Source: Lepas anatifera
Lineage: Eukaryota; Arthropoda; Thecostraca; Lepadidae
DNA: 64,000 bases
Direction: 5' to 3'
Assembly (NCBI GenBank): GCA_034440635.1
Contig: JAOTON010001713.1
Span: 682,001-746,000 of the forward strand
The notes under the pieces are model-generated. The model made no database searches, had not been told where the DNA came from, and saw only the letters and a list, made by a program, of their open reading frames with translations. The translations under genes and the position numbers were made by a program. Of this stretch, positions 1 through 10,695 are shown piece after piece (the stretch's first letter is position 1; every line of letters begins with the position of its first letter).

Positions 1-2
1 CG

Positions 3-1475
3 GGGACGCCGGAAGGCGCGCATATCTCACTGTTGTTGTTCCTTCTCTATGTGATAGATTTGCCAACTGTAATCTCTACAAACTGTTTGATGTTTTCCGA
101 TGACGCGAAAATTTTCGGTCAAATTGGCACCCATAATCACGTCATCAGGCTTCAAAATGACTTGGATGCGGTTGCGCGCTGGGCAGCGGACTGGAAGCTG
201 AAGCTAAACGCATCAAAATGTAAAGCATACAAAATCACTCAAACCGTAATTTCATCCCTTCATTTTACAAAATCAACGGCGAAATTCTGGAAAATGTCGA
301 CACCATCCGAGATCTAGGCGTCATTCTGGACCAAAAACTCACTTTTCAGGCGCACATCAATTCCATAATACTAAAAGCCAATAGGGTATTAGCCCTTCTC
401 ATTCGAACCTTCCAGTCAGCTTCCCCCACACACAAACTAGACAAGCGTGCGGCTGTATCCGTGTTCAACGCAAATGTTCGGATAATTCTTGAATACTGCT
501 CCGTCATTTGGGACGTGACAGCAAAAGGTCATCTCATTCGCGTGGAGAGGGTTCAGCATAAATTCCTCATGTGGCTAGCCAACCATACTGAGCCTGCCAG
601 TGCTGTGCTGGACTACAAGTAGCTCCGTAGTTTCTACAATGTGCAATCCCTCCGGGCTAGGTGCCACCAAAGTGATATCTTGTTTTTATGTAAAGTTTTT
701 AGAGGCCTCATCTCATCGTCACATCTTTTAGAAGGTTTTACGGTACATATGCCGGTCAGAACCACTAGGATTTCCCGTTCTGCTTTGTTTAGTGTACCGC
801 CGGCTAGAGTGAACGCTGTTGCCTCAGGAGTTTTTAATCGTTTACCTCGTGTGGTGAACAGCTTTTTAAAGGTGTCACCCCCCAGCGATATATTATGTGA
901 TCCGCTCGGGGTACTGAGGAAAAATATAGTTGTGTTTCCGGCCGCCGAGCCAGTACTGGTCTGATATGAGTATTTATGTTGTATTTAGGCCTCCATGTGT
1001 GTTTAATTCTACTGACTTCACCTGTAATTGGGCTTTTAAGACCTGTTGGTGATTTAATACAGATACATCAGATACATCAGCACAGGAAAGATGTTATTCA
1101 TCATAGGACTTCAAATTCTCTAGTAGTACACATAGACCAATGTAACCACTTACCACGATGAGATGATACTAAAAATTCTGACCAAACCATTCGGTTTACC
1201 CCTTTTTAACTTGGTCAAAATCTTCGGCATGTTTAGCAATATCAGAAGTTCCCCACTAACGTGTTTTCGTGAAAGACGTGAGAGAAATTTAAAATGCTAT
1301 AGAAATGTTAGCCTGATTCATTCTTGCGGAACTGTCTTTGTTTATTCATTTTATGCTGCTTCATTTAAGTGTCTTTTTGATGTGTTTTTATGTGATTTTA
1401 GTGTTTATACTGACGAAGGTGCTTTGCCATCAAAACGTCTACAAGAAAGATAAATATAAAGAAAATAAATAAAAA
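3..1475 (+). pseudogene. Non-LTR retrotransposon 3' part, broken reverse transcriptase
   Basis: This is the C-terminal half of a LINE reverse transcriptase, entering from the left window edge. Translated from base 3 it reads GTPEGAHISLLLFLLYVIDLP, the usual block before the catalytic site. The catalytic box follows as MFSDDAK, a variant of the YADD box, then LQNDLDAVARWAADWKLKLN and a KC pair. A one-base frameshift near 240-245 moves the frame so that DLGVILDQKLTF continues from about 311. A TAG stop interrupts at 620-622, and the same frame resumes to about 900 (SLRARCHQSDILFLCK, FNRLPRVVN). The block order fits the Jockey/CR1-like group, by family knowledge. An A-rich 3' end lies near 1450-1475. 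With one frameshift and one stop it is dead. The 5' portion and any endonuclease lie outside the window. Confidence 0.85.
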
Positions 1476-1664
1476 GTTTAAGTCTCTTCCATATATCACC
1501 ATTACATGTATACCTAATGGCAGTATATGTATATAACGTATACATATAATTGCGATCATCTGTGCCTATACATGTTCTCAAGTGATGGATTATTGGAACA
1601 AATTATTTTCGATGGTTCCTAGGGTGAAACGTCTCCTAACAAGGTATCACCCACTATATGCTAT

Positions 1665-2270
1665 AACACGCGCATTGACAGGGGCGGGTACCCGCCCCCT
1701 CGAGCTCTTCGGAGATAGCATAAAAACGGCGGCGCGTAGCTCCGCCGTACTTGGCATACCTTTTCTCTCATTATTTTTAAAACTTCTGTGAAAATTCTAA
1801 GGTTATGTCATCTCAGGTCAGGTCACCAGTACAGGTCAAGTGACCTGACCTAAAAAAAATAAGATAGCATAAGTCGGAACAGGGTGAAATTATCCGATTG
1901 AAACTCATATCACATAATGGGTCTACCGAGTTTTCTAAAATATGTTCTATTATTTTTATATCGATGACCTAAGGTCAGGTACGAGCCATGACCTCTCCAT
2001 TGGAAATACTTGTGAAAATGGTTTTAACTAAATAACCTAGTAATAGATGGTGATAGAGTGTTTATTTTAACTGCATTAGATTTGCCTTGTCTTTGCGCTT
2101 CTAATGATATGCATTTTATCTAATTGGACCTTGACCTGACCTCAGGTTAGGTCAAACCCTTGATTTGACCTAGCAATGCCATATTATGTATCATTCGATT
2201 CGGCTTGCTGCGAGGATTCATATGGTTCAAATCGTTTTGCTCTATCTTTACTTGTTCAGATTTTGGCCCT
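1665..2270. mobile_element. TTAA-family GGTCA-rich element, truncated copy
   Basis: It starts with the family end AACACGCGCATTGAC at 1665, then a GC-rich palindromic block (GGGCGGGTACCCGCCC), the inverted pair around ACGGCGGCGCG/CCGCCGT, and a body with many GGTCA/TGACC pentamers. It matches, in reverse orientation, the element at 48900-49751 as far as about 2265 (AACAAGTAAAGATA segment), after which similarity ends. The second terminus is missing. No coding capacity. Confidence 0.75.
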
Positions 2271-2670
2271 TACTTGACATTTCAGCAAGGGGTGCCCAAA
2301 TCACCATTGGGGGTGCCCGGCAGATCATTAGGGGTGCCGAGGCATACCCAAAGAGATAGATATCCACGCCCCTGTACTGAGCACTATAAATTGTGGTAAC
2401 AGGCCTTGGTGGTAAAGGGGTTTTTGGGATCAGCACGTCTGATGATTTATCTATTCGAAATACATGGGAAACACCGGGAAGTGCTAAAGCAATGGTTCTA
2501 ACTTGGTAGATTTGAGCTTAGACTACAAACACGTGTAAGCTTATGAAGCAACAAGGATGACGTTCTCATATAACTTTAGCAGCTGGCCTGACTTAAAACT
2601 CCAATCATCATCATCATAAAGCATTGACGAGCTAAGAACATTGTCTGTTTTCCTGTTGTGAGCAATCCCA
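2271..2670. other. Unassigned non-coding stretch
   Basis: This stretch sits between the truncated TTAA element and the 31-bp minisatellite. It has GGGGTGCC-rich segments at 2290-2345. I see no coding region, RNA gene or transposon end. Confidence 0.4.
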
Positions 2671-3600
2671 CATACCGACCGGCGCACATACACGACATAC
2701 ACATACCGACCGGCGCACATACACAACATACACATACCGGCCGGCGCACATACACAACATACACATACCGGCCGGCGCACATACACGACATACACATACC
2801 AACCGGCGCACATACACAACATACACATACCAACCGGCGCACATACACGACATACACATACCGGCCGGCGCACATACACAACATACACATACCGACCGGC
2901 GCACATACACAACATACACATACCGACCGGCGCACATACACAACATACACATACCAACCGGCGCACATACACGACATACACATACCGACCGGCGCACATA
3001 CACAACATACACATACCGGCCGGAGCACATACACGACATACACATACCGACCGGCGCACATACACGACATACACATACCAACCGGCGCACATACACGACA
3101 TACACATACCAACCGGCGCACATACACGACATACACATACCGACCGGCGCACATACACGACACGACATACACATACCGACCGGCGCACATACACAACATA
3201 CACATACCGGCCGGCGCACATACACGACATACACATACCGACCGACGCACATACACAACATACACATACCGACCGGCGCACATACACGACATACACATAC
3301 CAACCGGCGCACATACACGACATACACATACCAACCGGCGCACATACACGACATACACATACCGACCGGCGCACATACACGACACGACATACACATACCG
3401 AACGGCGCACATACACAACATACACATACCGGCCGGCGCACATACACGACATACACATACCGACCGGCGCACATACACGACATACACATACCGACCGGCG
3501 CACATACACGACATACACATACCGACCGGCGCACATACACGACATACACATACCGACCGGTGCACATACACGACACGACATACACATACCGACCGGCGCA
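2671..3600. repeat. Minisatellite, 31-bp unit, about 30 copies
   Basis: Tandem units contain ACCGGCGCACATACACRAC followed by ATACACATACC. The period is 31 bp; three units near 3165, 3380 and 3572 carry an extra CGACA, giving 36 bp. Because 31 is not a multiple of three, all frames read the same 31-residue peptide cycle. This makes long ORFs on both strands (for example about 430 codons on plus and 348 on minus); these are artefacts. Units differ mainly at one dinucleotide (GA, GG or AA before CCGG). Confidence 0.97.
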
Positions 3601-3610
3601 CCAGCGGTGG

Positions 3611-3825
3611 GGAACTCTGCTCTGCCTCTTCTCCAGTTCCGAGTTTTACCCAGGGAACTCTGCTCTGCCTCTTCTCCAGTTCCGAGTTTTACCCAGGGAA
3701 CTCTGCTCTGCCTCTTCTCCAGTTCCGAGTTTTACCCAGGGAACTCTGCTCTGCCTCTTCTCCAGTTCCGAGTTTTACCCAGGGAACTCTGCTCTGCCTC
3801 TTCTCCAGTTCCGAGTTTTACCTGG
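3611..3825. repeat. Minisatellite, 43-bp unit, 5 copies
   Basis: Five near-identical 43-bp units start at 3611, 3654, 3697, 3740 and 3783, each beginning GGAACTCTGCTCTGCC. The array directly abuts the 31-bp array on its left. Confidence 0.95.
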
Positions 3826-4018
3826 TATCAGGCGCTGTCTCGTCCCTGGAAACGGAGGTTTGTTCTGCTCCCGGGTCTGCATCGTCTGCCTCAAAGTTTG
3901 CCGGGTCTGAGACTTCGACCCCTGAGGCTGAGACCTTAGCAGGCAGGAATCTTCACTGAGGACCGACTGTGACGTGAAAAACGCGTCCACTTTTGGCACT
4001 GTATTAACCTATTCTTTA

Positions 4019-4400
4019 AAAGGGCCACTCCCAATTTGCAGATTTACCCAGTTACAGGGAGCATTGACATGGACGTTTAAGGTTCCTTTCCACCGGGCCA
4101 GACGGAACACCAAAGACGGTTTACCACTGCATAGTGGCGAATGAGCCAATAGGCGGCGGAATTAGGGAGGGCGCATCGGGGTGCCATGCCTCTCACCTAA
4201 ATGAGAAAATATTTCACTAACCATATGAAGTTGAATGGAAAGAGGTGGGTTCAATAGTGAAAAGTTCATGGTACCCAGGTGCCCCCTCCCTAGTCCCGCC
4301 GCCTACGGGTTCAATCCCCAGAGTGCAGTGGTAAACCGCCATTTGTGTTCCATCTGGCGCGGTGAAAAGGATCCTTAAACAATCACGCCAATAGTTCGTG
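4019..4400. repeat. Inverted pair of a dispersed repeat
   Basis: The segment 4019-4190 begins AGGGCCACTCCCAA and has landmarks GTTTAAGG(T/A)TCC and GGTTTACCACTGCA. The segment 4235-4400 carries the same landmarks in reverse complement (GTGCAGTGGTAAACCGCC, GGATCCTTAAAC). A third copy lies at 7139-7275 in plus orientation. A GGTTCAATCCC box at about 4308 resembles a Pol III B box, but no matching A box was found, so a SINE origin is only possible. Confidence 0.6.
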
Positions 4401-4454
4401 GGTTCCCTAGTGAAAAGCTCACGGTGCCCCCTCCCTTCAATCGGACGCTCCGCC

Positions 4455-4624
4455 GTTACTGATTGATCCCACCGTGACTGATTGATCCCACCGTGACTGA
4501 TTGATCCCACCGTGACTGATTGATCCCACCGTGACTGATTGATCCCACCGTGACTGATTGATCCCACCGTGACTGATTGATCCCACCGTGACTGATTGAT
4601 CCCACCGTGACTGATTGATCCCAC
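4455..4624. repeat. Minisatellite, 19-bp unit, about 9 copies
   Basis: Units of TGATTGATCCCACCGTGAC are repeated head to tail with almost no variation, which suggests recent expansion. The minus-strand ORFs through it (SRWDQSVTVGSI cycles) are repeat artefacts. Confidence 0.96.
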
Positions 4625-4879
4625 GTTACCCATGTCATCTCAATCTGGGGACGCTCACTGAAGCCAAGAGGCCTCCCGGCTCCCTGTTGACGTCGAGGAA
4701 ATTTTGTTTGAGGTTTCAGTCTCCTGCGGTGCATGAGAATCTAGGGTATTATCTACGGTACGGTACTCCCATTCCTGCGGAAGAATGACGATGAATGATG
4801 CCAGCCTAATGATGATGTAACTGAGGAGAATGTATAAAGTAAGTGTTCTTATGTTTAGATATTATTTATAACACAACTC

Positions 4880-5070
4880 GGTTCAGAGTCAGGCGCCCCA
4901 GGGGAAGAAACCCCTAGTGGAAGTCGTCCCCTGGGGCAGTGACCCCTAGTGGCAGTCGTTATCAGGAAAAGGGGGTCCCGGGGCCAAATGCCTCTTATGG
5001 CACTCAGCTTCAGGGACAGGGGGCCAGGGAAAGGGTCCATAGTAAAAGTGGGCACCAGGAGCAGGGGGCC
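4880..5070. repeat. Degenerate GC-rich repeat tract, left part
   Basis: Loose repeats of the form GGGGCAG followed by CCCCTAGTGGCAGTCG are interrupted by the TTAA element 5071-5890. The same degenerate repeat resumes at 5891 (CAGTCGGCTCCAGGGTCAG), so the two flanks were once contiguous. Confidence 0.65.
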
Positions 5071-5890
5071 TTAACCCGCGCCTCGGTGGGCCTCCGAGCC
5101 ACCTTCGCCTTGGTGGGGGTGTGTTTGAACACCCCCTCGAATTAGGCCCCTTTATGGGATAGCGAAAAACGAAAATGCTGGTGGATAGCTCATAAAAATT
5201 CATGAGGAAAATCCCAAGGTCACTTTTTGGCTCAGGTCAATATTGAGGTCATGACAGGTCAAGGAAAGTGGGATTTTTAGTAACGTTTTTGGGCTCTAGT
5301 GTCTGACAGAGTTGAGTTAGGATAATTTTTGGGCACCATTCGCTTCCTCTCGTCACAGCAAATCGAATGATGTATAATATGACCATACGAGGTCAAAACA
5401 CAAAAATGAGCTGAACTTAAGTCAGGTCAAGGTCACTTTTTCACCTAGCATAGTAATATGCATATCAATCGACACGCAATAGCAATCCAAACGCAATGAG
5501 ATCCAAATAAATGCCGTATCTACGTAAATTAACCCATGTATTTCCAAAGGAGAGGTCATGATCCGTACCTGAGCTTAGGTTATCGATATGAAAAATCCCG
5601 GAATGCATGTTGTAGTACTCGGTGGGCCCATTATGTGTTATAAATTTCAAATTGGTAGATTAATCCTGTTCTTACTTATGCCAGCCTAAACATTTGTGAA
5701 GGTGAGGTCACTTGGCCTACACTAGCAACTTGACCTGAGATGACCTAACCTTAAAATGTTTGGGAAAGTTGCGGAATTGATCAAGGATAAGGTGCGCCAA
5801 GTACGGTGGCGCTTCGCGCCGCCGTTTTTTCGTGCCACCGGAAAAACCCGATGGGGTATTCAAACACCCCTCACCGGGGCGAGGGTTTAA
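5071..5890. mobile_element. TTAA-flanked GGTCA-rich element
   Basis: Bounded by TTAA at 5071-5074 and 5887-5890. Terminal inverted repeats read inward CCCGCGCCTCGGTG on the left and ACCCTCGCCCCGGTG on the right. The body shows the family pattern: many AGGTCA/TGACCT words and, near the right end, GGTGGCGCTTCGCGCCGCCG. Both flanks are the same degenerate GC-rich repeat, so this is a clean insertion with TTAA duplication. The TTAA target is typical of piggyBac-like elements; no transposase is present, so it is non-autonomous. Confidence 0.8.
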
Positions 5891-6330
5891 TGACAGTCGG
5901 CTCCAGGGTCAGGTACCCCAGAGTTAGGGCCCCAAGAGCAATGGTGCCTTAGTTGCAGTTGGCCCTTAGAGACAGGCGGCCCCCAGGGGCAGGGGCTCTA
6001 TAGTGGCAGTTGGCTTCAGAGGCAGGGACTCCCAGGGGTAGAAGCCCCGAGTGGAAGTCCACCCCATCGACAGTGCGCCCCCAGAAGCAGGGCTTCCACG
6101 AGCAGGGGTTTCCCGAGTGGCAGTTGGCCCCAGGAACAGGGGCCCTAGTTGCAGTCGGTTTCACAAGGGACCCCAGAGCCAGGCACTCTAGTCACAGCTG
6201 GTTTAAGGGTCAGGGGACCTCGGGGGACAGACTCCTGAGATAAAGTGGATCCCAGAAGCAACAACCACTAATAAGAATTAATTTCAGGGGCAGGGACCCA
6301 CAGGGAAAGGAGACCCAGTGAGGTTCGTCG
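5891..6330. repeat. Degenerate GC-rich repeat tract, right part
   Basis: This continues the 4880-5070 tract, with loose 25-35-bp repeats containing GGCAGTTGGC, CCAGGGGCAGGGG and similar words. No coding potential is credible. Confidence 0.6.
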
Positions 6331-6746
6331 ATTTCCTCTTCTATAGCCCAGTAAGACATGTTCCTCAACACATTATCATGAAATGATTGTGAATTGACGT
6401 CTATGCGAAAATGGAAACTTAACAGCTTTTAGGATTTTTGTATACTTATCTAAAACGGCCCAGCACAAATTTCCGACGGAGAACGTGACGTGGTGCTAAA
6501 GCATCCGTCAGGGCCAATTACATTTTGCGGCTAGCACTGATAATTCTCTTATTCTCATTTGCCCTACTGTGCAGACCGACCACAAAAGCTTCCTTCATCA
6601 AGGAAGCTACAGGAGGATACTCACCTTAACCCAAGTACATTTCACAGTGGAAGTGGAACTCAAAAACAGGGACAATCGTTTTGTGGCTTCGTTACCACTT
6701 TGAAGCCAAGTCCTTTGCAGTGTCTCCACATCGTATCAACATTGTA
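6331..6746. other. Unassigned non-coding stretch
   Basis: Mixed-composition sequence with short ORFs only. I recognise nothing here. Confidence 0.4.
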
Positions 6747-6754
6747 CCGTCTGT

Positions 6755-7021
6755 CATAGGCGGATCCAGGATTGCCGATCTGGGGGGGCACCTTCCCGGG
6801 GGGCGCCATCCGGACCGGGGGGCGCCATCCGGACCAGGGAGGCGCCACTTATGACCGGTAAAAGCTATCAGGTGGGCGCCAAATCCTATCGGTCGGCGCC
6901 GACTTTCGCATCTTGGGGGGGGTGGGAAGCGACATTTCAGGGGGCGCCATCGACCTTTCAGGGGGCGCCGAGGGTCGATCGGGGGGGCACGTGCCCCCTT
7001 GCCCCCCTGGATCCGCCTATG
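6755..7021. mobile_element. hAT-like MITE, 267 bp
   Basis: Terminal inverted repeats begin CATAGGCGGATCCAGG at both ends (left at 6755, right ending 7021). They are flanked by a perfect 8-bp duplication CCGTCTGT at 6747-6754 and 7022-7029. The interior is G-rich with several GGGGGGCGCC blocks and no coding region. An 8-bp duplication is the hallmark of hAT elements; superfamily assignment rests on that. Confidence 0.85.
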
Positions 7022-7138
7022 CCGTCTGTGGCTGGCTGTGTGTATTACAGGGTGATCAATCTGCAACATCCCCCATGGCCAATCAGTCACCTCCCATCAG
7101 GCAGTAGAAAACTCTTGCAAATTGTTTATATATTTTAT

Positions 7139-7275
7139 TAGGGCCACTCCCAACAGGCACACTTGCCCAATTACAGGGCGTAATGACATGTGTGTTTAAG
7201 GATCCTCTCCATCAGGTCAGATCTGACATGGAAGGTGGTTTCCCGCTGTGGGGACTGAACCCATGTTAATCCATG
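7139..7275 (+). repeat. Dispersed repeat copy
   Basis: Third copy of the repeat described at 4019-4400, again starting AGGGCCACTCCCAA and sharing GTTTAAGGATCCT. It is about 75-80 percent similar by eye. Confidence 0.6.
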
Positions 7276-7784
7276 CTGTCTGATCTGAAAACGACCAATG
7301 AAGGCGCTCGGCCCTCGTGGATTTCTACCCAAATCCACAATCCTCTGAAAAAAGGGATATAAATCCAATTATAAATCCTCCCTCATTAAAACATTTCAAA
7401 ACCAATGCGCAATCCTCTGTAGGTGCTTGATGTTTCCAACTTCTGAACGTCAGCGCAAAGTACCTGCCCTCATTGGTTTTCGGTAAAACTTGTTTTGCTC
7501 AAAGGCTGTGCTAAAGGGGAGAAACATGCATCAAGGAAGTATGTCCAGGCTTAAAAACTGAAATACGAGAAAATAGTCCTGAAAAAGAGGGCAAATTGGA
7601 ATATTCTTTGAGAATTAATAATCCGGGAGAAAGGTTGCAACTTTACAACAAAAAACACACATTTTGACCAATGAAGACATACACATATTTCATATTGTTT
7701 CAATTCATTAAAATATGTTTGCGTTGATGGACTTCGTAGTGCTGAGCCAAGGAGCATGATTATAAGTTGAGATATCTAATGGTC
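7276..7784. other. Unassigned non-coding stretch
   Basis: AT-richer sequence without recognisable genes or element ends. Confidence 0.4.
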
Positions 7785-7785
7785 A

Positions 7786-8116
7786 GACTCCTCGAATGCT
7801 GGATGCAAAATGGAGCTAATACGCTGGGGTTATATATTTCGGGCCCATACTTTCATCATAATCAGCATAATACAATAGGTAAAATCATAAATTCTGGGTC
7901 ACAGTGTAGCAAGAACTCGAATTGAGTTCCATAAATGAAACTTAATTCATTCTCATTTTCATTCATTTTCATAAATGATACTCGATTCGAGTCTACATTA
8001 TGACCAACAATTTGTGATTTTAGGTATTGTATTATGCTGATTCTGATAAACTGCTGTGCCCAAATATATAATCCCAGTGTATCAGCTCCATGTTTCATTC
8101 AGGATTCGAGGAGGCA
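7786..8116. mobile_element. Foldback (palindromic) element, about 330 bp
   Basis: The two halves are imperfect reverse complements over about 140 bp each. Left landmarks CTCCTCGAAT, ATGGAGCTAATAC, GGTTATATATTT and GCATAATACAATA have right partners GGATTCGAGGAG, GTATCAGCTCCAT, AAATATATAATCC and GTATTGTATTATGC. The centre (about 7925-7985) is AT-rich with TTCATTCTCATTTTCATTC. No ORF. It could be a foldback MITE; I could not identify a target duplication. Confidence 0.75.
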
Positions 8117-8750
8117 GGCTATTAAACATCTTGTCAAAATGTGTTTTCACGGAAACGGAACAGTCGTTGGTGTCTTTAGTTTAAAGTTTACAATGGATAG
8201 TTGCATGAGTAATGATCAATCAGTACACATAAGAATTACAATAGTTAAAAAACATTTCAATCTAAATTGAAATTTTCTGCCCAAAAAAATATAAATCCAG
8301 TCAAAAATCCTCCTCATGGAAAAGGATTGCGAATCCGAGTTCCCTTCCCAAGTTTGATTGAAAATCCATGCATTTGCAATCCTGCAATCCAATCCTGCCG
8401 ATACGTGGCTGCAATGCTTTCCCAGTGTTATCTCCGCTGCATTGTGCATGTACGGTCACAGGCACTATGTCGCCACCCAATGCTGAAATTTTGCAACTAA
8501 GCGTCGAACATAGCATGCAAAACAAAAATGACGTCACGGTATACCTGCACCGTTTTGCTTATGTGCAAAAAGAAATCCTGGAAACTAGCTTTATAAGTAC
8601 ATCAGAATATTTCAAGGGAGGACACCAAGAGAGGATATATCGACAGACTGAGAACAACGCTATGCTTTTCATACATGACAAAATACAAAACAAGTTTTTT
8701 TCCAGGGCGTACGAGCGTATTTCAAGGACACACTCTTGATCATTGGATTC
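8117..8750. other. Unassigned non-coding stretch
   Basis: Short ORFs only, the longest 123 codons without a recognisable domain. Nothing assignable. Confidence 0.4.
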
Positions 8751-8754
8751 CTTT

Positions 8755-9336
8755 GGATTATTGCGTCATTGGATTCCTCTCATCGTGGCAAATACAATGA
8801 TGTAGAATATGACCTTTCTAGGTGAAATTGTGAAAATGACCTGACCTCGACCTAGGTCAGGATCGCGGGATGACCTGGTATGGTCATGCTGCATATCAAT
8901 CGGCTCCCCATGGCAATATAAGCACAATGCAAGCAAAATGGGAGCTTTATCTCAATTCAGCGAGAAGTCATTGGCAAAAAATCACTATATTCTCCTCACC
9001 TTAGGTTAACCGTATCAAAATTCCGAGATAGCAGATTTGTAGACCCTAATAGCCTCGTCATATTGTAAAAGTTTCAAACTAATCGGTTGGCTGATGTTCC
9101 TTAGGCGCCGCTTCAAGCCCTTGATTTTGGGTTTTAAGGTCGGGTGTCGGGTCCCTTGACCTTGAACACCTCCTTGACCTGACATGACCTGACCTAAAAA
9201 TTTTGGTCAGATGCGTAAAATTGATCAGAAAAAAGGTACTGTAAGTGTCGTTGTTCTGCGTCTCTTCGTTGTTGCGTTATCTGGTGAAAACCAGGAGGAG
9301 GGGGCGACTTTCGCCTACCAGCGGGGCACGTGTCAA
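8755..9336. mobile_element. GGTCA-rich element, truncated copy
   Basis: It resembles the copies at 21200-21955 and 55620-56080: shared ATTGGATTCCTCTCATCGTGGCAAA, TGGTATGGTCATG, CTGATGTTCCTTAGG and a right end with ACCAGGAGG, then GCGGGGCACGTGTCAA, where TCAA stands for the usual TTAA. The left terminus was not found. Confidence 0.65.
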
Positions 9337-10259
9337 GGTTTATTTATAAGGCGTTCTGTGCAAGGCACCTTTGCCCGCCTCTAAGCTAATTGAACTGTCT
9401 ATCTCGCCTATTTATGAAGGTTGTCAACAGCTTCTCGTGCGTCAGAGCGACAGAAGCCGGGGCCGCAGGCCGAGGTTCACACACACGTGGCAGCGGCATT
9501 TTCCCTGGCACGTTCTCTCTAGTAAGCTAATGCAATGCAGCCGTGCAGATGCAGGGTGTTTCAGACATCATTATATTTTGTGAAACGTTTAAAAAAATCT
9601 TCCAGAGCGCGCACTAATGGTGAATTGCGGGACATTCTTATCAATGTTTTGGCTTCTTAACATTTAATTATTTTACTCATTTTAAATATACTCAGAAAAA
9701 TTATGGAAGAAACATGATATAGTTCTCCTTGTATTCGGGAAAACGCCAATGGGAACTTCATAAGGGCTTTAGCACGAAGATATGCAGCACATGAGCATGC
9801 GTATAAAAATCAGTGATCTTGCAAGTTTGATGTTTTTGGCCCAAGTAATGTAACAACGTTCCATATGCATGACGAGGGGGATTGAGAATCAATGGCGAGA
9901 GGCAGTGTATGTGTGGATTTTGATGTATGTACATACAGCAGTGATGATGCAATGCTTGTAGTATCATTGCCATGATACTTGTCACGTGATACACTAACAA
10001 AATTCAAAACTAATCTTTACGCTGGCAAGCCTCTTCACGTACCCTTTTAAATCCTACCTGTGCCCCAGGCTCGGTATCTCTGCCGTAGCAATCCCCTTCC
10101 CTCGCAAGTGTTGCTACACTTCGCGACCCATTCCTTGAAATAAGATTCGTCCCTTTGTTCTGCGACATTAAAGTAAACACCCCTCCCGGAAAATTCTCCC
10201 CCACACTTTAGAGGCGGGCAAAGGTGCTTTGCACAGAACGCCTTATAAAAAGCCCTTAA
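9333..10259. mobile_element. TTAA-type element with 45-bp inverted ends
   Basis: Left end 9337-9388 and right end 10208-10255 are inverted copies sharing TTTATAAGGCGTTCTGTGC and CACCTTTGCCCGCCTCTAA. The right flank is TTAA (10256-10259) and the left flank TCAA (9333-9336), a one-base variant. The interior has no credible ORF, so it is a non-autonomous element. It abuts the GGTCA element on its left. Confidence 0.7.
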
Positions 10260-10678
10260 CTAATTAACTAACGTGATGTTCTATGGAATTTTTGTTATGA
10301 ATACAGAATCATTAGCATGTTTTCGACTCACTTTTGGGGATTATTTTGAAGTAGTAAAATATCAAAATACATATCAAAATATGCATGATCGCAAATATCT
10401 CACAAATTCATTTCAATTGATATATGGTTCTTACCACAAAAATCTTCTTGTGGCCTCATTACGATCAATTATAAAATAGCTTCTTTGTGAAACACCCCGA
10501 AAATGCAGTATCAAACGGGGAGTGAAGGACCAAAGGCAAATTTCAACAACTACAAAGGGGAACCGCTTTATTCGGTCTGGCCCCTTTTAATCTCCCAAAA
10601 ATATCACCCTGGTACAGGATAACTATTTGGTTAGAAAGTAGTTCGATTAATGCATGTGGTATTAAATTGTTTGATGCG
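10260..10678. other. Unassigned non-coding stretch
   Basis: AT-rich, with short ORFs only. Nothing recognised. Confidence 0.4.
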
Positions 10679-10695
10679 TATAGGAACCAAAGGTT

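Noticed and set aside
2541..3959. Cys/Val- or His/Thr-rich ORFs of 317-433 codons
   Set aside because: Products of the 31-bp array; the same peptide cycle appears in all frames.
4455..4624. CRISPR-like direct repeats
   Set aside because: Units are contiguous with no unique spacers, the genome is eukaryotic and no cas genes are present; the same holds for the other arrays.
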